From: Hawksworthiomyces lignivorus
Taxonomy: Eukaryota > Ascomycota > Sordariomycetes > Ophiostomatales > Ophiostomataceae
Assembly: GCA_002917075.1 (NCBI GenBank)
Contig: NTMA01000123.1
Coordinates: 42,734-106,733 of the forward strand
Reading direction: 5' to 3'
Length of the DNA: 64,000 nucleotides
Below the pieces are notes generated by a model, which was given only the letters and a program-made list of their open reading frames with translations, was not told the origin of the DNA and searched no databases. The stretch's first letter is position 1. Every line of letters starts with the position of its first letter. This document shows positions 1-10,530 of this stretch, in pieces. Both the position numbers and the translations under genes were made by a program.

Positions 1-87
1 ACGTTCTCCCAATTGCTCTCCGTCGCGGACCCCTAATTCGTTTACAAATAGCGCGCACTCTCCAGATCATCGCACGCGACTTTCGAC

Positions 88-593
88 ATGGCTTCTGGAT
101 ATGGCTTGAACGGAGGTAAGCTTCGGAAGAGACAATTCACGAGTCTCGGGTGGTGGGACAATCGACCAGCTGAACAACGGGACAATTGGATAAAATTCAA
201 GGAAGAGACGTACTGACGATAGATCTCTAGGCCCCGGCCGGTGCTTTCCCTTCTGGCAGGAGATGCTGGCCTGTTATGTCGTCAACTCCTCCGGCGAAGA
301 CAGCACTAGCAGAAAGAAGTGTGCCCCTCTCCTTGAGGACTACTACGAGTGCCTCCACCACAAGAAAGAGGTATGGGATTTCCTCTCACCTATTCCAAGG
401 CCGTTCTTCGCCACCTCGGACAATTGAACTGACTGTGAAATTGCAGGTGGCACGTGTAAGGACGCTCCAGCTCGCGCTCCGGAAAGCCGAGGCGGCTACG
501 CCACGAGACGCAGCCCCGAATGCTGGACAGATACGGAACCTGGGCTTGCTGGGGAAGGAAGAAGATACGCAAAAGGTTGTCGGCTCATCATAG
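88..593 (+). CDS. NDUFS5: NADH:ubiquinone oxidoreductase (complex I) NDUFS5-like subunit
   Basis: Three predicted exons (88-115, 231-370, 447-593) give a 104-residue protein. It carries two CX9C motifs, CFPFWQEMLAC and CAPLLEDYYEC, the twin-CX9C (CHCH) fold of small intermembrane-space proteins oxidised through the Mia40 route. The sequence GRCFPFW near the N-terminus and a C-terminal stretch around ATPRDAAPNAGQIRNLGLL match fungal NDUFS5 (15 kDa) subunits, an accessory subunit on the intermembrane-space face of mitochondrial complex I. No presequence is visible, as expected for this import route. Donors are GTAAGC and GTATGG; acceptors are CTAG and GCAG. Exon 1 codes only nine residues plus one base, so the start depends on the first splice. 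The call is sure at family level; exon 1 is a prediction. Confidence 0.88.
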
Positions 594-1303
594 AGTGAGA
601 AAAGTGCGAGGGGCGACAGCTGCGGGATTGTACTGTACATTGAGTGGAGAGAGGACTTCTCTATGACAATAAAAAGAAAGGTTAATCACACAGATGGTAT
701 TACAATAGCTGCAAAGACACCCGGTGAAATTCGAAGCGACAACCTCACGACGGCATGGCCAAGGTTCTTTATGCGAAAATGCTTTCTTTTATACTAGCTC
801 AGTTTCAACATATCTCAGAGACAGAGCAATACGTTCAGAAGGCGGCCATATAACTTGGATTGGGCTGCGAGTCAGTACCCGGTTCGGTTCCATGTGCATT
901 CTGGGTTTGTTTTCTCTGGCAATAGAAGGGAACGCTTGCCCGGCATGTCGAAAAAGTGGTTTATTTCGGTCGGAGATTGAAGTTCGTCGTGCTCTTGGTG
1001 TGAGGCATCAATTCATTGAACCGAACCAGCTGCTCTCTGCCAGCGTATGAATTAGCAATATGAAGTTTTCGGACGATCTCATATTGTTTTTCTTCTATTT
1101 TCGGAAGGGGCTCCAAGCGAAGGCTCCTTCTTTTTTCGGTGTTGGCTCTTGTCTCTGCGCTTCGCCTATTTCCTCCCGCAGGCCATAACTTTTCAAGTGC
1201 TTCAGTCTCATGCTTCTCCTTTGCCAGCCCAATTTCTTAAATGATTCTTCCGCTCAACATTTCCGTCTTAGTTTCGTCTTAAGGAATTTCAGACGCTCAC
1301 ACA
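594..1303. other. Intergenic, no gene seen
   Basis: About 0.7 kb between the complex I subunit and the next gene. An AATAAA-like element (acaataaaaag, about 666-676) lies roughly 75 bases after the first gene's stop and could serve 3' end formation. A 108-codon open stretch at 724-1050 resembles no family I know and has ordinary noncoding composition. Confidence 0.5.
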
Positions 1304-2510
1304 ATGCCTTGCTTCCGCGGCATCGAATTGTCCGTGGTTGCTGGTTCTGACAACAATGTGTTTCCTGAATTTCCCCATCCCAGCACCTCTTCAGCCCGAC
1401 CTTGGAGCGTAGCGAGTGAGCAGCATGCTGGTTCTGCTTCAATCCGAGATCACCCGGTGGAAGGCGCTCAAGATGAAGCCTCTGCAGTCTCCGTCTACAT
1501 TCCGTCGGCACCAAGTAAGCTCCCAGTTCCTCGGCGACCTCTTACTGCCTTGTTCCCCGTTAAGAGACCTCTAACCTTCCCACAGATACCAACTTCTACC
1601 TACGGTATAATATTACTCAGCAGCTCAGTGACAGCAAGTACTTGTTTTTCAAGATGGCCATCAACGGCCGTCACATCGTGTCTTGGGGCATCAATATGTC
1701 CAAGACAACGTCAGGAGCCACTCGACAAGCTCTATTTGAGCCATCTGAGCATTACCAATACGATGATAATGGCATGGTTGTAGCAGAATACGGAATCGAG
1801 TCGCGGTCTTTCCGCTTCGTCCCCACTGGCATCGGGATAGCATCCGTAGCCCATGATGGTGGTCTTATTGAAATTCGGGCATTCAGAGCAAAAGCAAGGT
1901 CTAGAAAAGCTCCCCAGCCAGATTGTTACCGTGGCGGGGGCAAATATGGTATTGCGTAGGTTTGGTCTCTCTTACATTAGCATTTCCTCTCATTCTTATT
2001 ACTCCTGTTACCTCACCATCCCTCAGAGATTATGTCTTTCTAATGATTAGTATTATCAGCAATGGCCTCTTAGAGGCCCCGCATAAAGCGACCTACTATG
2101 ATTATCACTTGGTTGACCCCAAAAGCTACCCCTATGCATCGTTTCTCTTCCACTACCGCTCGTGGGAAAGCTTGCGGTCTCTGCAACTTGTTTCCTTTGA
2201 GAACACAGATCCTCTGTATCGTACAAGAAAAGCGAGCCCGCCTAAAACAGCCTTTAACAACCACAAGCAGGAAGAATCTATGCACGCTTCACTCTTGATA
2301 GATGACGATAGCTTTACCCATAACACTGGTAACATTTATTTAGAAGGTGCTAGGAGCGCTGCAAGTATCCGGTTTCCATCTCACCTGGGCAGAGAGTCTA
2401 AATCTAAGGCCCTTCTCATGTTTCCGTTCACAGATAGTCTTCGAAAGCGTGGTTTTGCAACAGCTTTGGCACTTTCTAGCTTGAAACATCAAGACAGTTT
2501 AATCCCGTAA
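1304..2510 (+). CDS. Hypothetical protein, DUF7918-like
   Basis: Three predicted exons (1304-1514, 1586-1955, 2060-2510). The reading frame runs through both junctions, and the product resembles a family of uncharacterised Pezizomycotina proteins. Shared landmarks are an MPCF start, an AVSVYIPS strand followed by NFYLRYNI, the block FFKMAINGRHIVSWGI, an EYGIESRSFRF strand, DGGLIEIRAFRAKAR, and YHLVDPKSYPYASFLFHYRSW. No signal peptide, membrane segment or catalytic motif is visible, and the fold looks beta-rich. The family is often called DUF7918 and has no known role to my knowledge. Intron 2 (1956-2059) would put a stop in frame at once if retained. The C-terminal 80 residues after the RSW block look poorly conserved. 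The assignment rests on remembered family landmarks. Confidence 0.6.
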
Positions 2511-2939
2511 GATGCCAAGATCTGGCCATAGGAAGGTAGGCTAGATGAGATTAGATTGAGGAGTCGATAAACAAATGTTGATATTGACCTCCTACTACGA
2601 AAATGTTGAGAACAATATTTAGGTTCACTTCAGACGCCCCAGCTCCAAACGCAACTGGATGCCAATATAATCGCCTTGCTAAACCTAAGCATATATTTGC
2701 TTGGAATTTCACGACACGGGCAGTTTATTGACTACATGCCATTGAACTGATTTATACCATCCAACTAGAGAAACAATGTGAGAGGCGCTAGAAACTAATC
2801 AATGCTATACAATAAAAAGATCGTTATTCAAGTACTATGTGTTTAAATCCTTTATACTACGAGTATATTCAAGCTATACTCTAGTGCTGACAAGGCCTTT
2901 GTATGTACATTTCAACAGTAAGCTTAACCTAAACTAACC
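2511..2939. other. AT-rich intergenic stretch
   Basis: About 430 bases, clearly more AT-rich and TpA-rich than the flanking coding DNA, with no credible coding potential. It lies between the convergent ends of the DUF7918-like gene and the HET-ankyrin gene. The composition could reflect old RIP-type C-to-T mutation, but an ordinary AT-rich 3' region explains it equally well. Confidence 0.5.
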
Positions 2940-4739
2940 TTAAGTTAAAAACCAGCTCGGTATCTTTACACCTTTAGCATCTACGCCATTCTTAAGTAGT
3001 ATATTTACAATTCCTTTGCGTCGGTACATTATAGCTGTCTCCAACGCCTCCTTACTTGCCTTCACGCCGTTCTCTAACAGTAGCTTCACCGATCCCTCCT
3101 TGCCGTTCTTCACGGCAAATTTCAACGCTTCGCCGGCACTAGCTACTTTTGCGCCGTTCTCTAGCAGGACCTTTACTAAGCTATCTTTGCCGAACGTCGC
3201 AGCCAGAGTCAACGCTTCGTCAACACCATCTCTACCATACCTGAGTAGTAGTTTTAATATATCCTCACGCCCAAGCCTCACAGCTCTCAAAAGATCATCC
3301 TCTGTGACACCCATGCCGCGCCTAAGTAACAGCTCGACTACTGGCTTGCTCCCCGAGCTAACTATCATACCCAATAGTTGCGGATCGAATCCGGAGCCGT
3401 TCTCGAGCAGCAGCTTCGCTATTGCCACGTTGCCAGAACGCGCAGCCCGCTTTATAGCTACTTCTCCGATATGCACCCCGTGCTTAATCAGTAGCCTAAC
3501 TATTGACTTGTTTCCACGTTCCGCAGCCACCCGCAACGCCTCCTCATCCGGATCAACACCCCTCTCGAGCAGCAACCTCACAACCGCGTCGTGTCCTTTC
3601 GCTACCGCCTTTGCTTGCGGCGATAGGTTTTCGCGTTCTCCGTGGTCTCGCCGAATGCATATCTTCTCAAATAGAACACGTCTGGTTCCGATGGACCCTT
3701 TAGAGAATCGGCTGTATCCTGCCCGTATAAAGTAATTCTGGACTCCTGGTATCGGTCGCAAATTGATGCCAATTAGCTCATCCGGATCATCTCGTGACAC
3801 ACAAGGAATGATTCCCACCAGGCAATCCTTCTGACTGGGCAAATTTGAATTGTCCACAAAGACGTTGAGCCTCAGGTGGATTCCTTTGTTGTCCACGGCT
3901 ATTGCTTCGCTGACAGCATTTGAGGAAACCGATGGAACGATGTCCTCGGAATCGCTGAAGTCGTCGGGAGAAGACGCGAACACGCCGTCATTGTAGTCTG
4001 AGCCAAAATCTGACTAGGCAAAGAGGCTATAGTCATCCAAAGTATTCATAATTTCTTCCTGGAGCCTGGTAAAAGCTCTCTCCCCCTCGCCGTAGAGCAT
4101 CGGCATATGCACGCCAAAGATACCCATCAGGCAATAGGCAATATCTTCGACCCGGGAAGTCTCCCTATCTGAAGCCCACGACATCCTCTGAGCTACGCTC
4201 GCGCTCTTAAGGGCGCCTCCTCGAAGAACGTTATCCGGTATTCCGGTAATCCTCGATATCTCTAGTCGAAGGCTGTCTTTGGACCCTATATCCATCCACG
4301 ACTGATCAAAGAATATCACAAACGAGGGCGCGATAAGCTCTTGAAGCGTCCATCCTCTCTTGAACCACCTGCTACCCGGGAAACTGGCAGGGGTACCCCC
4401 CGTAGGGCTGTTGGGCGGTACATCAGAGAGGTAGACATAGCACACTATGGCCTTCTTGTACCAACGAAACATGGAGTTGATCGCCTCGGAAAGCTCCGAG
4501 CTGCTGGTCTTATCGATGCAGCATGTGTCGATCCAGACGTAGTCGAGTTCATAGCTCCTAGCAATTTCGCAAGCCTTTCTGACTTTTTCGTATCTAGCTC
4601 CCTGGCCGTCTCTTATACGACCGACATCTTGAAAAGTGACCTCATCACTCCCCCACGTGTGCGAGAGTATTGCATACACTGGGATGTCGCTGCTCACGAA
4701 TTCTACTAGTTCTAAGGTAGTAGTATGAAGCAGACGCAT
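2940..4739 (-). pseudogene. HET-ankyrin gene interrupted by a single in-frame TAG
   Basis: After the TAG at 4014-4016 the same frame stays open to 2940. The downstream part first shows the region that normally follows the HET domain in HET-E/HET-D-like proteins (VFASSPDDFSDSEDIVPS, then NKGIHLRLNVF and a stretch around 3830-3640). It then carries about seven ankyrin-type repeats of about 33 residues (about 3620-2960), with recurrent LLLERG, LLLENG and AAERGN motifs. No frameshift is seen. The downstream half has no ATG near its start (GTG lies at 3983; the first Met codon falls within the repeats), so it is unlikely to be an independent gene. I see no GT donor in the roughly 60 bases before the TAG that would splice it out. 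It could be a recent pseudogene, a readthrough gene, or a gene repaired by RNA editing. Confidence 0.75.
4014..4739 (-). CDS. HET-domain protein (upstream half of a split HET-ankyrin gene)
   Basis: The 241-residue frame starts at an ATG (MRLLHTTTLELVEF) and contains an essentially complete HET domain. Recognisable landmarks are YAILSHTWGSDEVTFQD, the YVWIDTCCIDKTSSSELSEAINSMF block (shown here only as its start and end: YVWIDTCCID and AINSMF), RWFKRGWTLQELIAPS, and RVEDIAYCLMGIFGVHMPMLYGEG. HET domains act in fungal heterokaryon incompatibility and allorecognition, where activation leads to cell death after fusion of unlike strains. Translation ends at TAG (4014-4016) directly after DDYSLFA. 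Relatives usually have a Trp at this position and continue into a second region and repeats. As read, the product would be a bare HET domain. The domain call is secure; the biological state of the gene is not. Confidence 0.85.
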   Translation of the reverse strand: MRLLHTTTLELVEFVSSDIPVYAILSHTWGSDEVTFQDVGRIRDGQGARYEKVRKACEIARSYELDYVWIDTCCIDKTSSSELSEAINSMFRWYKKAIVCYVYLSDVPPNSPTGGTPASFPGSRWFKRGWTLQELIAPSFVIFFDQSWMDIGSKDSLRLEISRITGIPDNVLRGGALKSASVAQRMSWASDRETSRVEDIAYCLMGIFGVHMPMLYGEGERAFTRLQEEIMNTLDDYSLFA

Positions 4740-5147
4740 TTTCTAAGGTAAGGGTGAAGAAAGGGGGACTAGAAAACCACGACCACAATAGGCCTCACAA
4801 AAGCGGAATCAGGCTTGCTCGAAGAAATGAGGAAGATAAACGGTAGAACAGGGTATTTTAGAGCGGTAGGAGCCAAATTTCAAATGATGTCAAGGAAACA
4901 AACACAAAGAAAGAAGGGAAAGGAAACGCATTCAATTTAAATACACTTACCACCATGTCGGGCAACATTCTGGTGCTCAGCCCTGCATCTCAAAGACGCC
5001 TCACATGAAAACGTAAATTATAAGCCTAGCATAGTCCCACCCCGCTTCCACTGTATAGGCTTGGGGGTGTTAGCCACGCAAGAATCACCAACACTAAGAT
5101 CTTGGGTCTGACGTTTGCACCAGCTGAGATCGAAATATAGAAAGGAC
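4740..5147. other. Divergent promoter region, HET gene / OXNAD1-like gene
   Basis: About 0.4 kb separates two divergent starts, so it must hold both promoters. It contains an A/T-rich stretch (about 4920-4950) but no motif I would name with confidence. Confidence 0.45.
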
Positions 5148-6372
5148 ATGAGTCAATCTAAAGAGTCGCATCTTGAGCGGACGGCTCACGAACCGCGGGA
5201 TCCTGTAAGCTCTTTATGTTAATCTGACGGGGATTCCCTCTTATTTTTTTTTTTTTTGCTAATTTGTTGTAGTCCCTCCATTCCGTCATCCTCGCTAAAG
5301 TCACCCCAGTCGGCCGCCTTGTCCGCCTGCTCCGTCTCCAGATTCCCCATGGGCAACCAGACATTCTTGTGTGTACCGAACCCGGCCATCATCTGAGCCC
5401 CGTGTTTATTCCCTCCTCCCCTTCTGGTCGTATTTTGCCTTGCTTGTGCTCCACCCCAATGCTCACATTTCTTTCTCTTGTCCGCCAAAATAGTTCTTGC
5501 CGGGCCAGTGGATCGACACCTTTTGTCCCGGCGTGGCCAAAGCTGGCGGCTTCACCCTCACGTCAGCGCCGTCCAAGGCCACGACGCCGACAAGGGCGGG
5601 TAGTGATGGCGGGGGCAGCAGCGATGACGACAGCCGCTATATCGAGCTCGCCATCAAGCAGTCGCCGGACAACCCGCCGGCGGCCTGGCTGTGGCAGGCG
5701 CCGGACGTCATCGTGGGCCGGGTGCTGCAGGTCCGCGTGGGCGGCAGCTTCGTCTTCCCCCCTCAGAGCCTCAGCGGGGGCCAGCTGCCCCGCCGGCTCG
5801 TCTTCGTCGCCGGCGGCGTCGGCATCAATCCGCTGATGAGCATGGTGAGCCACCTGGGCGAGCTGAGGCGGGGCCGCGCTGACGACGACAACGGTCCGGA
5901 GGTGGACTTTTTGTATGCTGTGCGCGACGACGGCGACGAAGACGACGGAGACTCAAGCCTGGCCGGCCGCATCCTCTTTCTGGAGCGGCTGGCAGCGCTG
6001 TTCGGGAGAGAGGCGGTCCGCGGCCGCCTGACCGTCTTCCTCACAGGCCCCGGCGGCGGCGATCTGTTTGCGACGAGGGATGAGAGCGGGCCCGAGCAGG
6101 CAGCGGATGCGGCTCCTTCTGACCCCTCGGCCGTCATACAGTGCAACGAAATGGATGTGCCGTGCGTGCGAAAGCGAATCACTACAGCCGACTTGAAGAA
6201 GGTTATTGTCCGCAACAGTGCAGACGACGACGTCTACGTCTACGTGTGCGGAGTGCCGACCATGACGGATGACTTTGTAGAATATCTGACGACACCGCCA
6301 TCTGCGCCTGGAGGCAACGGCGGCGGCTTAGGACTGCCACCACAGCGGGTCTTGTTTGAAAAGTGGTGGTAA
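5148..6372 (+). CDS. OXNAD1-like ferredoxin-reductase-family NAD(P)/FAD oxidoreductase
   Basis: Three exons (5148-5204, 5273-5368, 5494-6372) join in phase to a 342-residue protein. The N-terminus (HLERTAHEPRDP) and the FLPGQWIDTFCPG motif are typical of oxidoreductase NAD-binding domain-containing protein 1 relatives; the latter is the flavin-binding strand of the ferredoxin-NADP reductase fold. The NAD-binding half begins with VFVAGGVGINPLMSM (about residue 155) and ends with VYVCGVPTMTDDF and a C-terminal FEKWW, which usually packs on the flavin. Two Asp/Gly/Ser-rich inserts (after TSAPSK and around DDGDEDDGD) lengthen the loops. No cytochrome b5 or haem domain is present. The electron acceptor is unknown in fungi, and the mammalian relative is mitochondrial. 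Without the first two short exons the FAD domain would be incomplete. Confidence 0.83.
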
Positions 6373-6716
6373 CGGCGAGAAAAGGTAGCATTGTGCGCTG
6401 ATCTACGCCAACGAAATAAAAGACTGACGGCCGTGTCCGATTTAATTCCAGCTCAGTCTTGGCTACTCCGCGGCTGCGTTCTTTTTGGCCAAGTGTTGGA
6501 AGTTCATGCAAACATATTATAATTAGACAAGGAGATATTATGCCAAATGAACGAAAAAATGTAAACCCAAAAAGTACAAATTCTCTCCTTTTCCAAACCA
6601 CCAGATGCCGATACAACTGTTTTGACAAAGACCTACAGGTGTCGTGAGTCCTTCCCATCAATCCAACTTATCCTGTCATATTCAAAATTTCCATCCAATT
6701 CGTGCCCGTTGACATA
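6373..6716. other. Convergent 3' spacer
   Basis: About 340 bases between the stops of the OXNAD1-like gene and glycogenin. An AATAAA (gaaataaaag, about 6411-6420) could terminate the former. Nothing else was recognised. Confidence 0.5.
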
Positions 6717-9700
6717 TTACGTATCTAGAACATCCATTTCCTCCTCTGAGGGTAGTGCAGCCGTTAATTCGTGCTCTGGAAGCCCCTCGTCTTTCTCGAA
6801 AGCAACCCCGGGGCCCTGGTATGAGGGCTCTTGAATTGTTGTGTCCGAAAATAACGGATGTCCGTCAATATTCCGCACTGAGCTCGTCTCTAAGCCAAGT
6901 GGCTTGAGCGGCTTCGGGCTCACCACCGGCGCTTGGGCAACATAAGTCGGAGATCGACTATCCTCGGAGCCGTAAGGCAGCGACCGCAGTGGAATTGCCC
7001 TCCCTTCGCTGCTGCTGCTTCCAATCTCTCCCCTCTCTCCTCCCCAAATACCGAGCTTCTGGAGTAGCAGTTCCGGCTGCTCTTTGGCGAGCTTCTGCAA
7101 CTGCGTTATTGGGTCCTTTTGATAGCGGAAAAAGTTAGTAAGATTGCACAAGCAATCCGCGGGCGTCCACACTACGCCATGCACACATACCCAGTCGACC
7201 TGCTGCGGCACGCCTTCGGCGGTAGGCAGCAGGCGCTCGCCATTGCCAACATCCTCTTCATCGTCACCAAGAGTAGGGCCACCACTGCCCCAGAGCTTTG
7301 GTCGATGAATTGGTGCTGGTGTGACTGGTAGACTGGGTCGTTCAACTTCACTCGGGAAGTCTGTGATTTTCGAGCCGCGCCTCCCGGAGGAGGGCTCTGT
7401 GCCACCCTCACCGGTGCCATCGCCACTTCCAAAGCCACTCAAACCGCCGCCGATACCAAAGCCGCTTGGTCGCAGTCGAAGCGGCGGCACCTGGCCGCGG
7501 CTTCGAACACGACCATGCTGCTTCTGAAAGGCGTCGACGTACCGCTCAATTTCTGGCACGTCGTCCCAAGCATTTGTCCGAGTGAAGGACGCCCAGGGAT
7601 CGGAAGGCGGGAATGTGCGGGCAGTGAAGGACATGGTCGGTGTGGTAGGCTCAGTCTTCAAATCCACGGAGGGCGAATCTGCTTGCATAGATGGCTCAGC
7701 TCCTAGTTCCTGGAATGACTGGTGTGGATAGGTTGCCGACTGACCCGGGTCTGTCCCGAACGAGGTTTCATCCCCAAATCGGGCCGTCTCAGGGGTCGGT
7801 GGCCGGGGTGGCTCAGCAAAGACGCGCGTAGGCGTCGGTTGGTGGATCTCCCACGGGAAAATGGCAGCTGGCTTCTGGTAAGGAGGGGCCGGGGCCGCCT
7901 TCGGTACCTGGTACCACATATCCCGCGGCGGACTCGGATATCGCTCAGGAGGCACGAACGGCGTGACGTCCTGGGACATATCGTAGTGGGTCTGCGGGAA
8001 GTTCATTGCCTCCGGCTTAGCATTGGCGGGCGGCGGTTGCCTGAGGAGTAAAATCGTTAGATCACTTGATAGCTGACAAGAATTTCTAAAAATGGAACAA
8101 ATACATACCATTGAGCATCCCAACTTGGCTCCATGGGCGGTTGATAGGGCTCTTGCTTGGGCTCTTGCTTCTGCTCTGGCGCCGGAGGATGAGACATTCC
8201 CGCTTCATGACCTCGAACCTGGTCTTCTGAAGTCTCAGTGTTTGTGTTCCCTTCAGAAACAGCAAAGGACGCAGCGGGGGGTGGGAGCGGCGTGTCTTGT
8301 TGAGATGGAGGAGGGGCTGAGAATGGAGGGCCAGGGTCGGATTGACCGTGCTCCTGGGTTTGGTGCTGGCCATTATCATTATCATTATTTTCACCATGAT
8401 GATGGTGATGATGGTGGTGGTGGTGGTGGTGCTCTTGCTGTTTCGGCTGTTCATATTCATTCTCATTATGCACTTGGGGCGGTGGTGGTGGTGGTGGTGG
8501 TTGGGGGGAGTGTTGCTGGTGCTTATGGTACGCAAAAAACGACTGGGGTGGAGGAGGTGGTGGCAGAGTTTCTGAATGCTGACCGTATGTCGAGCTTCCA
8601 AGATCCAGAGGGGGCTCGCCAGGGGTTAGTGTATAAGTCACCGTAGGCTGGAATTCGCCTTTCACGAAGTACTGCACGATTTCTGGAGGTTCCGACGCCG
8701 GTGGTTGTTTGGAATCCGATGGAGGAGGGGTCTGTATGAATAAAAAAGGAAGGGATTAGTCTATTTGCTATAAAGAAGTAACATCGATAAAAGCTGGAAC
8801 GTACAGCCTTCCGGTAGTGCCGGTCGTAGACGGCCCACCACTGCCCGACCATCTCGTCGTAGGCACTGCCACCGGCAGATGTGCCACGTCCACGGAACCA
8901 TGGCTTATCGGCTCCGATAAAGTGAGCCATGGTGATGCTAGATTGAAAATGGCGGTATGCCGGAAGATACTGGTAGTGAGCAGACGGCGTGACGTTGTAG
9001 GTAAAAGGCAAACGGTGGTAGGAATTTTTGAAATGCATGTTCAATAAACCTTGGTCGGCGCCGTCAAAAGAGATCCCGCGCTGGGCCTTATCAGCGAGAG
9101 CGTAGTATTCACCCACGTTGGGCGTGAGGACCATGACACCAGTGTTGAACAGGTCGGGCCAGCCGATGTCCGGCGCGGCGGCAAAGTCGTACGGGAGTTC
9201 GAAGAGCTCATCGGGGGCGCGGTAGGCGACGACGTCGGCGTCGATATATACAATCTTTCGAAACTGGGCTTGCTTCCAGAGATTGATTTTGGTGAAGGCG
9301 GAATGGAGGTCGGGCCGGTTCATCAGGTCAAGGTTCCCAGGCGCGGCAACGTTCTTGATACGCGGCACCGATATTACGTGGTCGTATACATTCTAAAGGC
9401 GTCAGAAGGCCGAAGAGGAAGCTAGTAGATGGTAGCTAAGGGTAGCTGCAGAGCGCATACCTTGAGTTGAGTGACGACCTCGGCAGATACGGTGTCGAGA
9501 GTAACCAAGACGGCCAGCTTTTTGGTGGTGCCTGCATCGCGAAGAGAATGGGCCAAGACCAAAGCTCCTAGAGAGGTGGATATTAATATAAGGTTCAAAG
9601 AAGAAGCTTTTAGTTACACAATTGGATCGAGGTGAGCTTACCTGGCAAGTATGTATCGCTCAGAAGGAGCTGCGTGGCCTGTTGTCAGCGTGGGGGAGCC

Positions 9701-9789
9701 GGGCACGAGAAAAAAAAAATCTTGGTTGACGGAAGAGCTCTATAAGAGCTTACCGTGGCGTAGACATCCTCCCCAGCCTGAAGAGACAT
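6717..9789 (-). CDS. Glycogenin (self-glucosylating glycogen initiator)
   Basis: Six predicted exons (9789-9754, 9669-9642, 9567-9461, 9392-8805, 8731-8109, 8040-6717) give about 900 residues. The N-terminus (GEDVYAT, LLLSDTYLPGALVLAHSL) and the DXD motif in YIDADVVAYRAP (about residue 109, Mn/UDP-glucose binding) mark a GT8 glucosyltransferase. NTGVMVLTPN, DGADQGLLNMHF and AHFIGADKPW complete the catalytic domain (about residues 1-250). The enzyme glucosylates itself on Tyr to prime glycogen synthase. The long tail is low in complexity: proline-rich, with a run of about 12 His (near 8396-8431) and poly-Pro (near 8477-8503). Two conserved-looking islands follow. AWDDVPEIERYVDAFQK (near 7525-7575) is a candidate glycogen-synthase contact helix, by inference. 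WVCVHGVVWTPADCLC (near 7140-7200) is the second. Fungal glycogenins usually have long tails like this. Confidence 0.9.
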
Positions 9790-10259
9790 CGCTGTGGAAA
9801 GCGATCGCGTCTTAGGGAGGCAGAAAAAAGGAGTGAAGCCTCTTGTTTAAAGAGAGATAAGGAGCGTGGTCGGATGTCGGCTGACGTGAAGAGGCGCGTC
9901 TCACGCCAAAGTCGAGAAACGAAAGTAGAAGGAACGGTAGAGCCTTATCAAAACGAGCGTGGCCGCTAATGAACCAGTGGCACAAGCAAAGAAGGAACGA
10001 TTGGCAGACAGACACTAGTTCAGGAGCAAATACACTAACAAGCAGGAAAAAGCAAAGACAAAACAAAAGAAGCAACCGCAGAATGCGAGACGAAAATCGA
10101 ATTAAGGATGGAAATGCCAAGACGAAAACTATTAGCCAGAAAAGATCCTGACAAGACGAACAAAAAGCTCTGCAAAGCGAGGCAAGCAAGTGGACAAAAG
10201 ACCCAAAGACCAAAAAAGAGGAGAGCAAGAACAAAAACACAAAAGCTATCAGGAGGCAA

Positions 10260-10530
10260 TCCCGTCAATTCAAATCTCTCCAGATAGAACCACTCGAGGC
10301 GGGAGGGGCCAGGAAAGGGAAAGAGGGAAAGAGACAAAAGAGAGGAAGGGGAGGAAGGAAGGAATGAGAGAAAGTTGAGCAGGTTGAGGACGAGGGGAGA
10401 GAAAGAGGAGAAAGACGGAAGATGGAAGGAAGGAGGAGACCGGAAAGCTAGAAAGAGAGAAAGAGCAAAAGCGAGGAGAGGGGTTGGGAGAGAAGAAAAG
10501 AAACGGCAAAGAGGACGCTGGTGGTGCAAT
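10260..10530 (+). repeat. Polypurine (GA-rich) tract
   Basis: About 270 bases are almost wholly A/G on the + strand, including aggaaggaaggaatgagag-type units. The tract lies about 500-750 bases upstream of the glycogenin ATG. CT-rich tracts on the sense strand are common in fungal promoters and leaders, so this one may belong to the glycogenin promoter. Its length and purity also make intramolecular triplex formation possible. Confidence 0.6.

Noticed and set aside
2940..3983. Ankyrin repeats as a separate gene
   Set aside because: The frame begins with GTG, has no nearby ATG, and is in phase with the upstream HET domain, so it is better read as the downstream half of one gene.
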